Shown: positions 1-8,839 of the stretch, piece by piece
Layout of the letters: every line of letters begins with the position of its first letter
Numbering within the stretch: the first letter of the stretch is position 1
From: Streptomyces sp. NBC_01591
GTDB taxonomy: Bacteria > Actinomycetota > Actinomycetes > Streptomycetales > Streptomycetaceae
DNA length: 64,000 nt
Reading direction: 5' to 3'
NCBI RefSeq assembly: GCF_035918155.1
Contig: NZ_CP109327.1
Span: 7,812,001-7,876,000 of the forward strand
Position numbers and translations under genes: made by a program
Notes under the pieces: model-generated
Databases searched by the model: none
What the model saw: only the letters and a program-made list of their open reading frames with translations
Told to the model about the DNA's origin: nothing

Positions 1-1
1 C

Positions 2-88
2 CTCTTCGTAGCCGTGGAGATCGCCGAAATGCTGCTGCTCCCGTGGCACGCCAGCCGCCGGGACACCTCCGCCACCACCACGTACTGA
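2..88 (+). CDS. ABC transporter permease, C-terminal end only (partial)
   Basis: An open frame runs in from the left edge and stops with TGA at 86-88. It encodes 28 residues, beginning LFVAVEIAEMLLLPWHASRR. The hydrophobic stretch followed by a short polar tail fits the C-terminus of an SsuC/TauC-type inner-membrane permease. A substrate-binding lipoprotein and an ATPase of the same transporter class follow on the same strand, which supports this. The family call is inferred mostly from context because only the tail is visible. Confidence 0.6.
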   Translation, partial: LFVAVEIAEMLLLPWHASRRDTSATTTY

Positions 89-126
89 CTCCGCCGTACC
101 GACTTCGTCGCGAGAAGGGCCAGCCC

Positions 127-1146
127 ATGCATGCGCGCAGACTCCTGATCGGTGTCGTCCCCCTCGTCCTGGTGGCCACGGCCTGCGGTGGCAACGACGC
201 GTCGACCAGCACCAGCGAATCGGGCAAGAAGCTGGACAAGGTCACGCTGACCCTCAACTGGTACCCGTACGGCGAACACGCGCCGTTCTACTACGGCAAG
301 CAGCAGAAGATCTTCGAGAAGCACGGCATCGATCTGAACATCCAGGCGGGCCAGGGCTCGCAGAAGACGGTGCAGGCCACCGCCGCGGGCCAGACCGACT
401 TCGGCTGGGCGGACACCCCCGCGCTGCTGGCCGGCGTCGACCAGGGCGTCCAGGTGAAGAGCCTCGGGGTCTTCCTCCAGACCACCCCGGCATCGGTGCA
501 GTCCTTCGACGCCGAGGGGATCAGTTCCCCGGCCGACCTCAAGGGGAAGACCATCGCCGGGACCGCCGGCGACGCGCTCTCCAAAACCTTCCCGATCTTC
601 CTGAAGAAGAACAGCCTCGGCGAGTCCGACGTCAAGGTCCAGAACACCGACCCGGCGGGCAAGATCGCCGCGGTCATCTCCGGAAAGACCGACGGACTGC
701 TCGGCTACGCCAGCGACCAGGGCCCCACCATGCAGGACAAGGCCAAGAAGCAGGTCTCGTATCTGCGGTTCTCCGAGAACGGGCTGAACTTCTACTCCAA
801 TGGTCTGCTCGCCGGTCAGAAGATTCTCGCGTCCAGGTCCGAACTCGCCGGGCGCATGGTGAAGGCGGTCAGCGAGTCGTGGGCGGCCGCTGCGAAGGCC
901 CCCGGGCCCGCGGTCGCGGCGATGGACGGGGCCTCGGAGCAACTGCCCTCGAAGACGGTCCTGGCCGAACAGTTCAGGACGACGCTCACCCTGCTGCACA
1001 CCCCGTCGACCGAGGGGAAGGCACCCGGGGTGAACAACGAGGCGGACTGGCAGCAGACCATCGACGTCTTCGCCGAGGCGGGCATGGTGAGCAAGCCGAA
1101 GGCCGTCGCGGAGTACTGGGACGAGAAGACGGCGCTGAAGGGATGA
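127..1146 (+). CDS. SsuA/NMT1-type ABC transporter substrate-binding lipoprotein
   Basis: This is the extracytoplasmic binding protein of an SsuABC/TauABC/ThiY-like importer, about 339 aa. The start at 127 is chosen because GAGAAGGG lies 7 nt upstream and because it gives a clean lipoprotein signal: MHARR, a hydrophobic core, then LVATACGG, with the Cys as lipidation site. The mature part starts its fold with VTLTLNWYPYGEHAPFYYG, typical of NMT1/THI5-like proteins. The region around GKTIAGTAGDALSKTF matches the hinge of this family. Ligand classes include sulfonates, nitrate, taurine and pyrimidine precursors, and the sequence does not decide among them. The gene lies between a permease tail and an overlapping ATPase gene. 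Confidence 0.85.
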   Translation: MHARRLLIGVVPLVLVATACGGNDASTSTSESGKKLDKVTLTLNWYPYGEHAPFYYGKQQKIFEKHGIDLNIQAGQGSQKTVQATAAGQTDFGWADTPALLAGVDQGVQVKSLGVFLQTTPASVQSFDAEGISSPADLKGKTIAGTAGDALSKTFPIFLKKNSLGESDVKVQNTDPAGKIAAVISGKTDGLLGYASDQGPTMQDKAKKQVSYLRFSENGLNFYSNGLLAGQKILASRSELAGRMVKAVSESWAAAAKAPGPAVAAMDGASEQLPSKTVLAEQFRTTLTLLHTPSTEGKAPGVNNEADWQQTIDVFAEAGMVSKPKAVAEYWDEKTALKG

Positions 1147-1967
1147 CGATGCCCGAGCAGTACGCGACGAAGACCGGAACGCCGGCCTCCGCCGCCGCGG
1201 CGGCGGTCGCCCTGTCCGACGTGGCGGTCCGGTTCCGCAGCAGGAAACGCGACGTCACCGCCCTGCGCGGAGTGTCACTGGATGTGGCGCCCGGCGAGTT
1301 CGTGGCCATCGTCGGACCGTCCGGATGCGGCAAGTCGACCCTGCTCAAGCTGGTCGCCGGACTACTGAAACCGTCCTCGGGCGAGGTCCGGCTGGGCGGC
1401 GAGCAGGTCCACGGGGTGCGGCACGACATCGGTTACGTGTTCCAGCGCGCCGCCCTCCTGGAGTGGCGCTCGGCGCGCCGGAACATCCTGCTCCAGGCCG
1501 AGATCCGGAAGATGCCCCCGGCGCAGGCGCGCGGCCGGGTGGACGAACTGATCCGGATGACGGGCCTGGGCGGTTTCGAGGACGCGTATCCGCACGAGCT
1601 GTCCGGCGGAATGCAGCAGCGGGTGGCATTGTGCCGGGCGCTGCTGCACGAACCGCCGGTGCTCCTGATGGACGAGCCGTTCGGCGCCCTCGACGCGCTC
1701 ACCCGCGAGCAGCTGAACATGGAGCTGAACCGCATCTGGCGGGAGACCCGCACCACCGTCCTGCTGGTCACGCACTCCATCCCGGAGGCCGTCTACCTGG
1801 CCGACCGGGTGGTCGTGATGAGCCCGCGCCCCGGCACGATCTCGGAGATCATCGAGGTGGGGCTGGGCGCGGAACGGGAGTACGGCGAAACGCTGGGCCG
1901 CCCGGAGTTCCGGGACGCGGCGGCCCGCGTCCGCGAACTGCTGGGTGCGGCTTCCACGCACGACTGA
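1143..1967 (+). CDS. ABC transporter ATP-binding protein (SsuB/TauB-like)
   Basis: This is the cytoplasmic ATPase of the importer, 274 aa. Visible motifs are Walker A GPSGCGKST, Q-loop YVFQ, signature LSGGMQQR, Walker B VLLMDEPFGALDALT and the H-loop in LLVTHSIPEA. The EPFGALDALTREQLN segment is characteristic of the nitrate/sulfonate/taurine branch. The ATG at 1143 overlaps the binding-protein stop (ATGA), implying translational coupling; a second in-frame ATG at 1149 is possible. The gene is last in the operon and is followed by a long perfect hairpin. Confidence 0.9.
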   Translation: MTMPEQYATKTGTPASAAAAAVALSDVAVRFRSRKRDVTALRGVSLDVAPGEFVAIVGPSGCGKSTLLKLVAGLLKPSSGEVRLGGEQVHGVRHDIGYVFQRAALLEWRSARRNILLQAEIRKMPPAQARGRVDELIRMTGLGGFEDAYPHELSGGMQQRVALCRALLHEPPVLLMDEPFGALDALTREQLNMELNRIWRETRTTVLLVTHSIPEAVYLADRVVVMSPRPGTISEIIEVGLGAEREYGETLGRPEFRDAAARVRELLGAASTHD

Positions 1968-1975
1968 CGCCATCC

Positions 1976-2020
1976 GTGACGCCCTCGGCCCCGCGTGGCA
2001 CGCGGGGCCGAGGGCGTCAC
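1976..2020. terminator. 20-bp perfect hairpin, bidirectional terminator
   Basis: GTGACGCCCTCGGCCCCGCG at 1976-1995 pairs perfectly with 2001-2020 across a five-base loop (TGGCA). It lies between the converging importer operon (+) and isomerase gene (-). There is no U-tract, as is common in Streptomyces terminators. Confidence 0.85.
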
Positions 2021-2034
2021 ACGTACCCGTCGAC

Positions 2035-2889
2035 TCAGTACCGCAGCCGGGACAGATACGTGTAGCTCGCGAGCGCCGACGCGAATGGATCAGCCGGCGC
2101 GTCGTGCTCCACCAGCCACTGCTTCACGCCGCCCCGCCGGGCCGTGTCGAACATCGCCGGGAAGTCCAGCACCCCCGAACCGACATCCGCGAAGTCCCCG
2201 TTCGGCGCCATGTCCTTCACATGCAGCGCAGGGAAGCGGCGCGGATGCCGCACGAAGAGCTCACCCGGCGCCGAGGCGCCGCCGTTGGCCGCCCAGTACA
2301 GATCCAGCTCGAAACCGACCAGCTCCGGATCGGTCTCGGCGAGCAGGATGCCGTACAGGCTGACGCCGTCGACCACCTGATGGTCCGTGCCGTGGTTGTG
2401 GTACAGCAGCTTCAGCCCGGACTCGCGCGCGGCGAGCCCTATCCGGTTGAACTCCCGGGCCACTTCCCGGTATCCGGCCGGACTGTGCAGCGAACCGGGC
2501 AGACTGGGCACGACGATCCACTTGCCGCCCAGGGTATGGATGTCCTCCAGCGCCTGCGGAAGACCGGCCCCCTTCACGATGTCGTAGCCGACATGTTCGA
2601 GGACGGCCCGCAGCCGCGTCCCGTCGAGCATCCGCCGGACGTCTGCCGCGCTGTGCCCGTGCCGGCCGCTCACCCCGACCGTGGCGTAACCGATCTCGGC
2701 CAGCCGCTCCAGGGTGCCCCGGAAGTCGGTCGCCAGCGGTGTGCGCATGGTGTAGAGGTGCATGCCGATCCCGGACGGCGGGATGCGCCGACGACGGGAC
2801 CCGGCGGCGGAGGCGGCGGTGGTGCCGAGCCCTGCGGTTGCGGCGACACCCACCGCCGTGCCCAGGAAGGTGCGTCGTGTGCGGTCCAT
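2035..2889 (-). CDS. Tat-exported sugar phosphate isomerase/epimerase-like protein
   Basis: This 284-aa protein begins with a twin-arginine signal (MDRTRRTFLGTAVGVAAT, then an ASA cleavage region), so it is probably exported folded. The rest is a xylose isomerase-like TIM barrel. Likely metal-site segments are LYHNHGTDHQ, FELDLYW, LHVKDM and the C-terminal LVEHDAP. The family isomerises or epimerises sugars or inositols. Export suggests action on an extracellular sugar. The gene follows the large ThuA/sugar-dehydrogenase gene by only 15 nt on the same strand, so the pair probably works on the same oligosaccharide. The exact substrate cannot be read from the sequence. Confidence 0.82.
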   Translation of the reverse strand: MDRTRRTFLGTAVGVAATAGLGTTAASAAGSRRRRIPPSGIGMHLYTMRTPLATDFRGTLERLAEIGYATVGVSGRHGHSAADVRRMLDGTRLRAVLEHVGYDIVKGAGLPQALEDIHTLGGKWIVVPSLPGSLHSPAGYREVAREFNRIGLAARESGLKLLYHNHGTDHQVVDGVSLYGILLAETDPELVGFELDLYWAANGGASAPGELFVRHPRRFPALHVKDMAPNGDFADVGSGVLDFPAMFDTARRGGVKQWLVEHDAPADPFASALASYTYLSRLRY

Positions 2890-2904
2890 GCGGGGTCTCC
2901 CCTC

Positions 2905-5900
2905 TCAACTCACGTCGATGCGTACAGAACCGGTGGTGGTGTCGCCCTTGTCGTCGGTGACCGTCAGACGCGCGGTGTACGCGCCCTTGCGGCCGTAGAT
3001 GTGTGTGGCCGTCGCGCCGTCCGCCTTGACGCCGTCGCCGAAGTCCCAGTGGTACGAGGCGATCGTGCGCCCGGCGACCGGCTCGACGGCGCTGCTGAGC
3101 ATCACGGAGAGCGGCGCGGCGCCGGTCGTCGCGCTCGCGGTCACCGCCACCTTCGTACCCGGCCGCTTCTCGACGCCGTGACCGTTGAAGTGCAGCCAGT
3201 CGACCGAGAACAGATCGGCCTTGTCGCCGCTCCACTCCGGGTTGCTGAACACCGCGTACAGCTTCACGGTGCCGCCGGGATCGGTCAGCGCCGTCGTCGG
3301 CGAGACGAGATTGCCCCAGTCGCCGGTGTTCGGGACGGACACCTTGCCGAGCAGTGGGCCGGTGGGCGATCCGGCCCGGAATTCGACACTGCCGCCGATC
3401 CCGCCGGAGGCCGCGCCGACGGTCACCGACTCGATGTGCTTCAGGTTCACCGGGTCGAAGGCGATCCAGTCACCGTCCTCGATATCGGTCAGCCGCTTCC
3501 CGCCCGAGGCATCGGCCCTGTTCCCGGTCACCGCACCGCCGTGCGCACCGCCGGTCGCCGTGAAGTGCTCGGCCTCGCGGAAGGCGGTACGCAGGGTGAG
3601 TGAGGCGGAACCGGTGAGCGCGGGTGCGCCCGGGGCGCCCTTGTCCTCGTACTGGGCGGAGATGCCGTAGTACAGGTTCTGCCCGGGGCCATGACTGTCC
3701 CCGGCGTCCGTGACGATCTCCCCGGCGCAGCCGGTGTAGTTGTCGAGCGGATGCAGATGGGTGTCGTGACCGAGCTGTGACTGCACCACCACCCGCGAGC
3801 AGTCGATCGGTGCGCTGCTCCCGTCCTCCTTGTCCTTGACCTTGACGGTGAACGGGATGGTGTCACCGAAGCTGAACACCCCGCCGTTTGGCGGCTGTTT
3901 GATGGTCACTTCCGGACGGGTGTTGCCGACCGTGATGTCCTGCACGGCCTGCCCCGTCAGCCCACCGGGCCCGGTGACCGTGAGCCGCGCGGTGAACAGC
4001 CCCTTCGTGCGATAGGTGTACGAGGGGTTCGCATCGGTCGAGTCGGTGGTGCCGTTCCCGTCGAAGTCCCAGGCGTACGAGATCGGTTGGTCGCCGGGCA
4101 GCCCGGATCCGGCGCTGGAGAAGCCGACGCTCAGTGGTGCAGCTCCGTTGTCCCGGTCCGCGGTGATCTTCGCATCGGGCAGCCGTCCGTCACCGACGTA
4201 GTCGATCCGGTAGATGCCCGCACCTTCGTTGCTGCCACCGCGCCCCGTACCGCTGCCGAGCCCGAAGTCGATGACGTACAGCGCTCCATCGGGACCGAAG
4301 TCGGCATCGAAGGGCTGGTTCCACTGCATGTCCTGGAAGATGCCGTTGACGGACTGGAGCTCACCGGCCTTGACGGCAGCGAACCGCGGATCCTGGAACG
4401 TCTGGTCCTTCTGCTGGAAGGAGAACGTCTTGAACCACTTCCGGGTCAGCTCGTAATTGATCCACTTCCCTTCGAAGTACTCCGGGAACTTGGTGCGGTA
4501 GGCGTTGTCCGGGTCGTAGTCGTAGACGGGGCCACTCATCGGACCGCCGCCTCCGGTGCCGAGCTCCGGGAACTCGGCGGAGGCCGAGTACGCGTACCAG
4601 ACGGTGGCGGGCCGGGCGGGCGGCAGCTCCCGCAGCCCGGTGTTGTTGGGCGAGTCATTGACGAGCGCCGCACAGTCGAACTTCGGGCCGGACTTCTTCG
4701 CCGCGAAGTCGTAGTCGTTGAAAGGGGTGTTGTCGCCGACGCAGTACGGCCAGCCGAAGTTCCCCGCCTGTGTGATGCGGGTGTACTCGACCGTGCCCTC
4801 GGGCCCGCGGTCGGCGACCGCCGCCTTGGCGTCCGGACCGTAGTCGGCGACCAGCAGCGCGCCGCTCAGCGGATCGGTGGTGATCCGGAAGGGATTGCGC
4901 ATCCCCATCGCGTAGACCTCCGGACGTGTCTTCTCCGTCCCGGGTGCGAAGAGATTTCCCTCGGGAACGGTGTACGTGCCGTCGTCCTTCGGCGTGATGC
5001 GCAGAATCTTGCCGCGCAGATCGTTCGTGTTGCCCGCGGTGCCCTGTGCGTCCCAGGCGCGGCGGCCGGGGCTCTCGTCGATCGGGTTGAAGCCGTCCGA
5101 GGCGAACGGATCGGTGTTGTCACCGGTCGCCGCGTACAGGTTGCCGGCCTTGTCGAAGGCGAGCGAACCGGCCATGTGGGAATTGGCCCGCCCCTCGCCC
5201 CGCCAGGTCGGAATGGTCAACAGCCGCTTCTCCGAAGCGGGATCGACCGAATTGCCGGTGACGGTGAACCGGGAGAGGTTCAACTGCTTCTCGGTCTTGT
5301 CGGAATGCAGCAGATAGAGCCAGTTGTTCGTGGCGAAGCCCGGGTCGAGCGCGAGACCGAGCAGTCCGTCGGACTGACTCGTCATCTCGGGTGTGTACGC
5401 GAAGTCCAGCGCGGTCGACACCTTCATCGTCGTCTGGTCGATGACCTTCAGCTTTCCGGTGCGCTGCGCGAAGAAGACCCGCCGGTCGGGGGCGACGGCC
5501 AGCTCGAACGGATCGGCGAGGTCGCTGGTCGCCAGCGCGGTCCGCTGGAACGAACCGGTCCGCGTCGCAGTGCAGTCACCGGGCTTGGCACCCGCGGCCC
5601 ACTCGATACCGCCGAGCAGGTGCTGGACGAAGCCCTCCTCCTGGAACGCCGAGGATGCGTGCCCGCCGGCGGTGAACCAGGAGCGGCCGCCGTCGTAGTT
5701 CTGGCACCAGGACCATGGATGGTCCACACCCTCGTCGAGCCCCGTGATGCCGTCCCGGACCTTGATCTGCGCGAGGGTGTGGACCTTGGAGGTCGGATTG
5801 GTGCGCCAGTTGTACCACTCCTCCGTACGCTCCCAGAGGTCCGGAAGGCCCTTGGTGGAGGGGTGGACGTGGTCGAGAACCTTGACCCGGCCGGTCTGCA

Positions 5901-6387
5901 CGGCCGGGTGCTGGTCGAAGATCGCACCGACAAGACCCTCGTACCAGCCCCAGTCGCGCTCGCTGGCGGACGCGGCGTGCAGGCCGACCCAGCCGCCTCC
6001 CGCACGGATGTACTTCTGCAGGGCAGTCCGCTCGGCGGCGTTCAGCAAGTCACCTTTCTCCGGTGTGGAGTTGGTGTTGTTGAACACCACGGCCTGGAAG
6101 CGTGCCAGATCGGTGTCATTGAAGACGGCGGAGTCGTCGGTCGCCTCGACCTCGAAACCGTTCTCGGCGCCGAGCTTCTTGATCGCATCGATTCCGGCCG
6201 GAATCGAGTCGTGCCTGAAGTTGGTGACCTCGGAGTAGACCAGGACCCGGAAGGGCGCCGCGTGGGCCCGGGGCGGCGTGGCCACCAGTAAGCCGACAAC
6301 CAACGCCAGGAGAGCGGTGAGGGCGACGAGCGGCGACGGAAACCGGTGCCCCCGTAACGGACGGCTGTGCGACGGGCGATGACTCAT
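2905..6387 (-). CDS. secreted ThuA / PQQ-type sugar dehydrogenase / PKD / CBM multidomain protein
   Basis: The protein has 1160 aa. After a signal peptide with a long hydrophobic core ending HAAPF there is a ThuA-like domain (about residues 46-270, starting FRVLVYSEVTNFRHDSIPAG). A soluble glucose/sorbosone dehydrogenase-type beta-propeller follows (about 285-730; ELAVAPDRRVFFAQRTGKL, LLGLALDPGF, MGMRNPFRI). Then come a PKD repeat (ISYAWDFDGNG), a carbohydrate-binding CBM6-like stretch near 930-1050 (FREAEHFTATGGAHGG, DWIAFDPVNL) and a second PKD (ASYHWDFGDG) at the C-terminus. AGGGAG precedes the ATG. The predicted role is extracellular oxidation or degradation of a carbohydrate. It is co-transcribed with the downstream isomerase-like gene, and a LacI-type palindrome sits about 40 nt upstream of the start. 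Confidence 0.85.
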   Translation of the reverse strand: MSHRPSHSRPLRGHRFPSPLVALTALLALVVGLLVATPPRAHAAPFRVLVYSEVTNFRHDSIPAGIDAIKKLGAENGFEVEATDDSAVFNDTDLARFQAVVFNNTNSTPEKGDLLNAAERTALQKYIRAGGGWVGLHAASASERDWGWYEGLVGAIFDQHPAVQTGRVKVLDHVHPSTKGLPDLWERTEEWYNWRTNPTSKVHTLAQIKVRDGITGLDEGVDHPWSWCQNYDGGRSWFTAGGHASSAFQEEGFVQHLLGGIEWAAGAKPGDCTATRTGSFQRTALATSDLADPFELAVAPDRRVFFAQRTGKLKVIDQTTMKVSTALDFAYTPEMTSQSDGLLGLALDPGFATNNWLYLLHSDKTEKQLNLSRFTVTGNSVDPASEKRLLTIPTWRGEGRANSHMAGSLAFDKAGNLYAATGDNTDPFASDGFNPIDESPGRRAWDAQGTAGNTNDLRGKILRITPKDDGTYTVPEGNLFAPGTEKTRPEVYAMGMRNPFRITTDPLSGALLVADYGPDAKAAVADRGPEGTVEYTRITQAGNFGWPYCVGDNTPFNDYDFAAKKSGPKFDCAALVNDSPNNTGLRELPPARPATVWYAYSASAEFPELGTGGGGPMSGPVYDYDPDNAYRTKFPEYFEGKWINYELTRKWFKTFSFQQKDQTFQDPRFAAVKAGELQSVNGIFQDMQWNQPFDADFGPDGALYVIDFGLGSGTGRGGSNEGAGIYRIDYVGDGRLPDAKITADRDNGAAPLSVGFSSAGSGLPGDQPISYAWDFDGNGTTDSTDANPSYTYRTKGLFTARLTVTGPGGLTGQAVQDITVGNTRPEVTIKQPPNGGVFSFGDTIPFTVKVKDKEDGSSAPIDCSRVVVQSQLGHDTHLHPLDNYTGCAGEIVTDAGDSHGPGQNLYYGISAQYEDKGAPGAPALTGSASLTLRTAFREAEHFTATGGAHGGAVTGNRADASGGKRLTDIEDGDWIAFDPVNLKHIESVTVGAASGGIGGSVEFRAGSPTGPLLGKVSVPNTGDWGNLVSPTTALTDPGGTVKLYAVFSNPEWSGDKADLFSVDWLHFNGHGVEKRPGTKVAVTASATTGAAPLSVMLSSAVEPVAGRTIASYHWDFGDGVKADGATATHIYGRKGAYTARLTVTDDKGDTTTGSVRIDVS

Positions 6388-6425
6388 GGGCGCTCCCTGT
6401 GCGGTAGATGCCGACTGCGGGATTT

Positions 6426-6439
6426 AGAAAGCGCTTTCT
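6426..6439. promoter_or_regulatory. LacI-family operator-like palindrome upstream of the ThuA gene
   Basis: AGAAAGCGCTTTCT is a perfect 14-bp palindrome with a central CG, the classic shape of LacI/GalR-family sites. It lies 38 nt upstream of the 6387 start, where a repressor would block transcription. No LacI-type regulator gene is adjacent, so the cognate protein is elsewhere. Sugar-responsive control is inferred. Confidence 0.7.
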
Positions 6440-6525
6440 GGAGTGCATCGTTCAGATTAGGTTGAGGCCTCGATGGGGTCAATGGGCCGGGACGGCACTC
6501 CGTGGCTTCACGGTGCCTCCTGTGC

Positions 6526-6552
6526 GGGCCGGGCGAGCGGCGGCCCCGGCCC
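6526..6552. terminator. GC-rich hairpin after the transketolase operon
   Basis: GGGCCGGG (6526-6533) pairs with CCCGGCCC (6545-6552). It lies just past the stop of the transketolase C-terminal subunit gene on the minus strand. It is a plausible intrinsic terminator without a U-tract. Confidence 0.5.
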
Positions 6553-6570
6553 GGGAATACTCCGCCCCGG

Positions 6571-7473
6571 TCAGCGGCGCAGGAAGGCGCCGATCCGCTC
6601 CCGCAGCCCCCTGGCATCCAGGCCGTGTGCGGCGAGGTGCTCGTCCATCTCCCCGTACTTGCGCAGCTCGGCCCGCCCCACTCCGAGGCCCAGCACGCGG
6701 TGCGGCAGCTCGGTGAGCGCGTCATTGGCGGCAGCCGTGGACGTGCCGGCCAGATACGGTTCGACGATCACCACATCGGTGACCCCGTGATCACCGACGG
6801 CCCGCCGCAACCCGGCCCCGTCGAACGGACGCACCGTCGTCGCGTACAGCACCGTCACATCGAGCCCGTCGGTCGCGGCGAGCACGTTGTCGAGCATCGG
6901 CCCGACCGCGATCACCACCCCGCCCGTCCCCTCCCGCACCGCGGTGAACCCGGTCCCCGCGCCGACCGGTCGCGCCCGGTCGTTGGACTGCAGCGACAGA
7001 CGCACATACACCCGGCCGTCCCCGGCCGCGGCCTCCCGCAGCAGCGCCTCGGCCTCGTCCGGGTGGCCCGGCACATGGACCGTCCAGTCGTCCAGGGTGT
7101 CCAGCAGTGCGACATCACCCGGCGACATATGGGTGAACCCGCCGGCCGGCCAGTCGTACGAGGCTCCGGCACTCACCAGCACCCCGCCCACTCCCTGGTG
7201 GCCGAAGTCCAGCTTGACCTGCTCGAACGGCCGCTCCACCAGAAAGCTGGCGAAGGTGTGCACGATCGGCCGCAGCCCGGTGAGCGCCATCCCGGCGCCC
7301 GCTCCGACCAGCAGCTGCTCCCTGATTCCCACATTGACGACCCGGTCCGGATGGGCCCGCTCGGCCGGGCCGAAGCCGTCCCGGCTGATCTCGGCCAGGA
7401 CCAGGGCGAGGCGCGGGTCCTCGTCCAGCAACTGTGACGTGGGGGTGATGAAGCGGTCACGCATCGTATCCAT
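6571..7473 (-). CDS. transketolase, C-terminal subunit
   Basis: This 300-aa protein carries the pyrimidine-binding and C-terminal domains of a thiamine-diphosphate transketolase, an arrangement seen in split transketolases. Visible segments include RVVNVGIREQLLVGAGAGMALTG (the conserved Glu that activates ThDP lies in GIREQ), FASFLVERPFEQVK and GASYDWPAGGFTHMSPGDVALL. The start at 7473 is preferred because AGAGGGA lies 9 nt upstream; ATGs at 7491 and 7464 are alternatives. It is co-transcribed with the N-terminal subunit gene (62 nt gap). Its reaction is two-carbon ketol transfer in the pentose phosphate pathway or a related DXS-like condensation. Confidence 0.85.
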   Translation of the reverse strand: MDTMRDRFITPTSQLLDEDPRLALVLAEISRDGFGPAERAHPDRVVNVGIREQLLVGAGAGMALTGLRPIVHTFASFLVERPFEQVKLDFGHQGVGGVLVSAGASYDWPAGGFTHMSPGDVALLDTLDDWTVHVPGHPDEAEALLREAAAGDGRVYVRLSLQSNDRARPVGAGTGFTAVREGTGGVVIAVGPMLDNVLAATDGLDVTVLYATTVRPFDGAGLRRAVGDHGVTDVVIVEPYLAGTSTAAANDALTELPHRVLGLGVGRAELRKYGEMDEHLAAHGLDARGLRERIGAFLRR

Positions 7474-7534
7474 CTGAAGTGTCCCTCTCATGTTCTCTTC
7501 GGTATTCGAGGCGGTACGTATCCGGTCCTTCGGG

Positions 7535-8236
7535 TCAGTCCTTCGGATCGACGTGCGCGACCACGGCCCGCGGTCGTCCGGGGTGCGGCGTGGTGAAGGC
7601 CGCGTACAGCGCCTCGTGGTCCCGTCCGTCGACGGAGCCGACCGACCAGCCCGCCGCCTCGAACCGGGCGGCGATCCCACCGGGCCGGGCGTACGAGGCC
7701 GACGCGTTGTCGATCACCACGGTGTGCAGCTGCTCCAGCCCGGCCGGGCCCGCATAGGCGAGCGCCTCATGATTGCTGCCCTCGTCCAGCTCGGCGTCGC
7801 CGATCAGCACCCACACCCGCGGATCGGTGAGCCCCTGCGCCCGCAGACCGAGCACGCTCCCCACGGCCAGCGGCAGCCCGTGCCCCAGTGACCCGCTGCC
7901 GATCTCGACCCCCGGCGCCAGCGTCCGGTCCGGATGGTGCCCGAGCGGTGAGTCGTATGCCCCGAACCCCGGCAGCAGCTCCTCCCCGAAGAACCCGTGC
8001 GCGGCCAGGACCGCGTAGTACGCCATCGGCCCGTGCCCCTTGGACAGGAGGAACCGGTCGCGACCGGGCGCGTCGACGGTGTCGGGCGTCACCCGCAGCA
8101 CCCGGTCGTACAGCACCCAGAGGGCGTCCAGGGTGGAGGTCGCCGCGGGGCCGTGCTTCTCGTCCCCGGTCATCAGGCTCATCAGGCGATTCATGTCGCG
8201 GTAGTCGCGCGCCGGTGCGGCGGTGGTGTTCGTCAT
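7535..8236 (-). CDS. transketolase, N-terminal subunit
   Basis: This 233-aa protein forms the ThDP pyrophosphate-binding half of the split transketolase. Features are STLDALWVLYDRVL, LSKGHGPMAYYAVL and the ThDP motif GDAELDEGSNHEAL...VVIDNAS (GDxE...N). The ATG at 8236 gives MTNTTAAPARDYRDMN. An upstream ATG (8254) and TTG (8257) are in frame, and none has a good Shine-Dalgarno sequence, so a leaderless transcript is possible. It is upstream of the C-terminal subunit gene and both are needed for activity. The promoter should lie between it and the divergent tRNA-Pro gene. Confidence 0.82.
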   Translation of the reverse strand: MTNTTAAPARDYRDMNRLMSLMTGDEKHGPAATSTLDALWVLYDRVLRVTPDTVDAPGRDRFLLSKGHGPMAYYAVLAAHGFFGEELLPGFGAYDSPLGHHPDRTLAPGVEIGSGSLGHGLPLAVGSVLGLRAQGLTDPRVWVLIGDAELDEGSNHEALAYAGPAGLEQLHTVVIDNASASYARPGGIAARFEAAGWSVGSVDGRDHEALYAAFTTPHPGRPRAVVAHVDPKD

Positions 8237-8362
8237 GGAACAAGCGTTGAACATCAAGCTTGGTTGAGGTCAAGCGGTAAAGGCGTTCGTGACCACCCGC
8301 CCGAGTGCGGTATTGTTCTCATGCGCGTTCGGCCAAGGGGAAACCCCAGGTCAGGCGGGCAT

Positions 8363-8436
<74 letters not shown>

Positions 8437-8456
8437 CTGGAGACAGTCGCAGATCA

Positions 8457-8490
8457 GGGCCGGTTTCGGAGACATCCGGAACCGGCCCTT
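8457..8490 (+). terminator. hairpin terminator of tRNA-Pro
   Basis: GGGCCGGTT (8457-8465) pairs with AACCGGCCC (8480-8488), followed by TT and a T-rich stretch. It lies about 20 nt downstream of the tRNA 3' end, as expected for its terminator. Confidence 0.75.
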
Positions 8491-8548
8491 GGTCGTTCTT
8501 TCCAACCTGCTGCAGAGCAAGGGGCCCCGACTGCCGTGCTCAGCTGCT

Positions 8549-8725
8549 TCAGGCGTCTTCGGTGTCCAGGCGCTCAGCCGACTTGAGCAGGTAATCAGGC
8601 AGTTTTGAACTGGCCGCGAACACCTCGATGCCGATTGGGCGGCCTTGCTCGTCGAAGTCGAGGTTGATCATGCCGTCGATGTCCACGGGATCGCAGGGAT
8701 ACGTTTGCGGTTTGTTGGTTCGCAT
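8549..8725 (-). pseudogene. DUF2283-like small protein, probably truncated
   Basis: The minus strand encodes 58 aa from an ATG at 8725. The segment VDIDGMINLDFDEQGRPIGI followed by EVFAASSKLPDYLL matches the C-terminal half of DUF2283 proteins (a beta-rich domain with D-x-D-x-x-G-x-x-x-G-I-E). The usual N-terminal half with a YD..aDaLYI-type pattern is missing. The first 13 residues look unrelated and no ribosome binding site precedes the ATG. This is most likely a decayed copy next to the tRNA, but a short functional protein cannot be excluded. Confidence 0.5.
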
Positions 8726-8839
8726 GAGGGGTGTTGCGCGCGATGTCCTGACGCTGCATGGCGCTCGTGACGCTCATTCGACGTGTCGTCCCGATGCAGG
8801 GTCAGGCACCCTGCCCGGCCTGCGCGAGCGTCGGATCGA

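Noticed and set aside
6571..8236. Adjacent transketolase halves as a frameshifted single gene
   Set aside because: They are separated by an intergenic gap and the downstream half has its own ribosome site and ATG; split transketolases of this order are known.
8784..8794. TGTCGTCCCGA repeats the last 11 bases of tRNA-Pro (8426-8436), a possible att site
   Set aside because: Eleven bases are too short for a convincing attachment core and no integrase gene is present between the copies.
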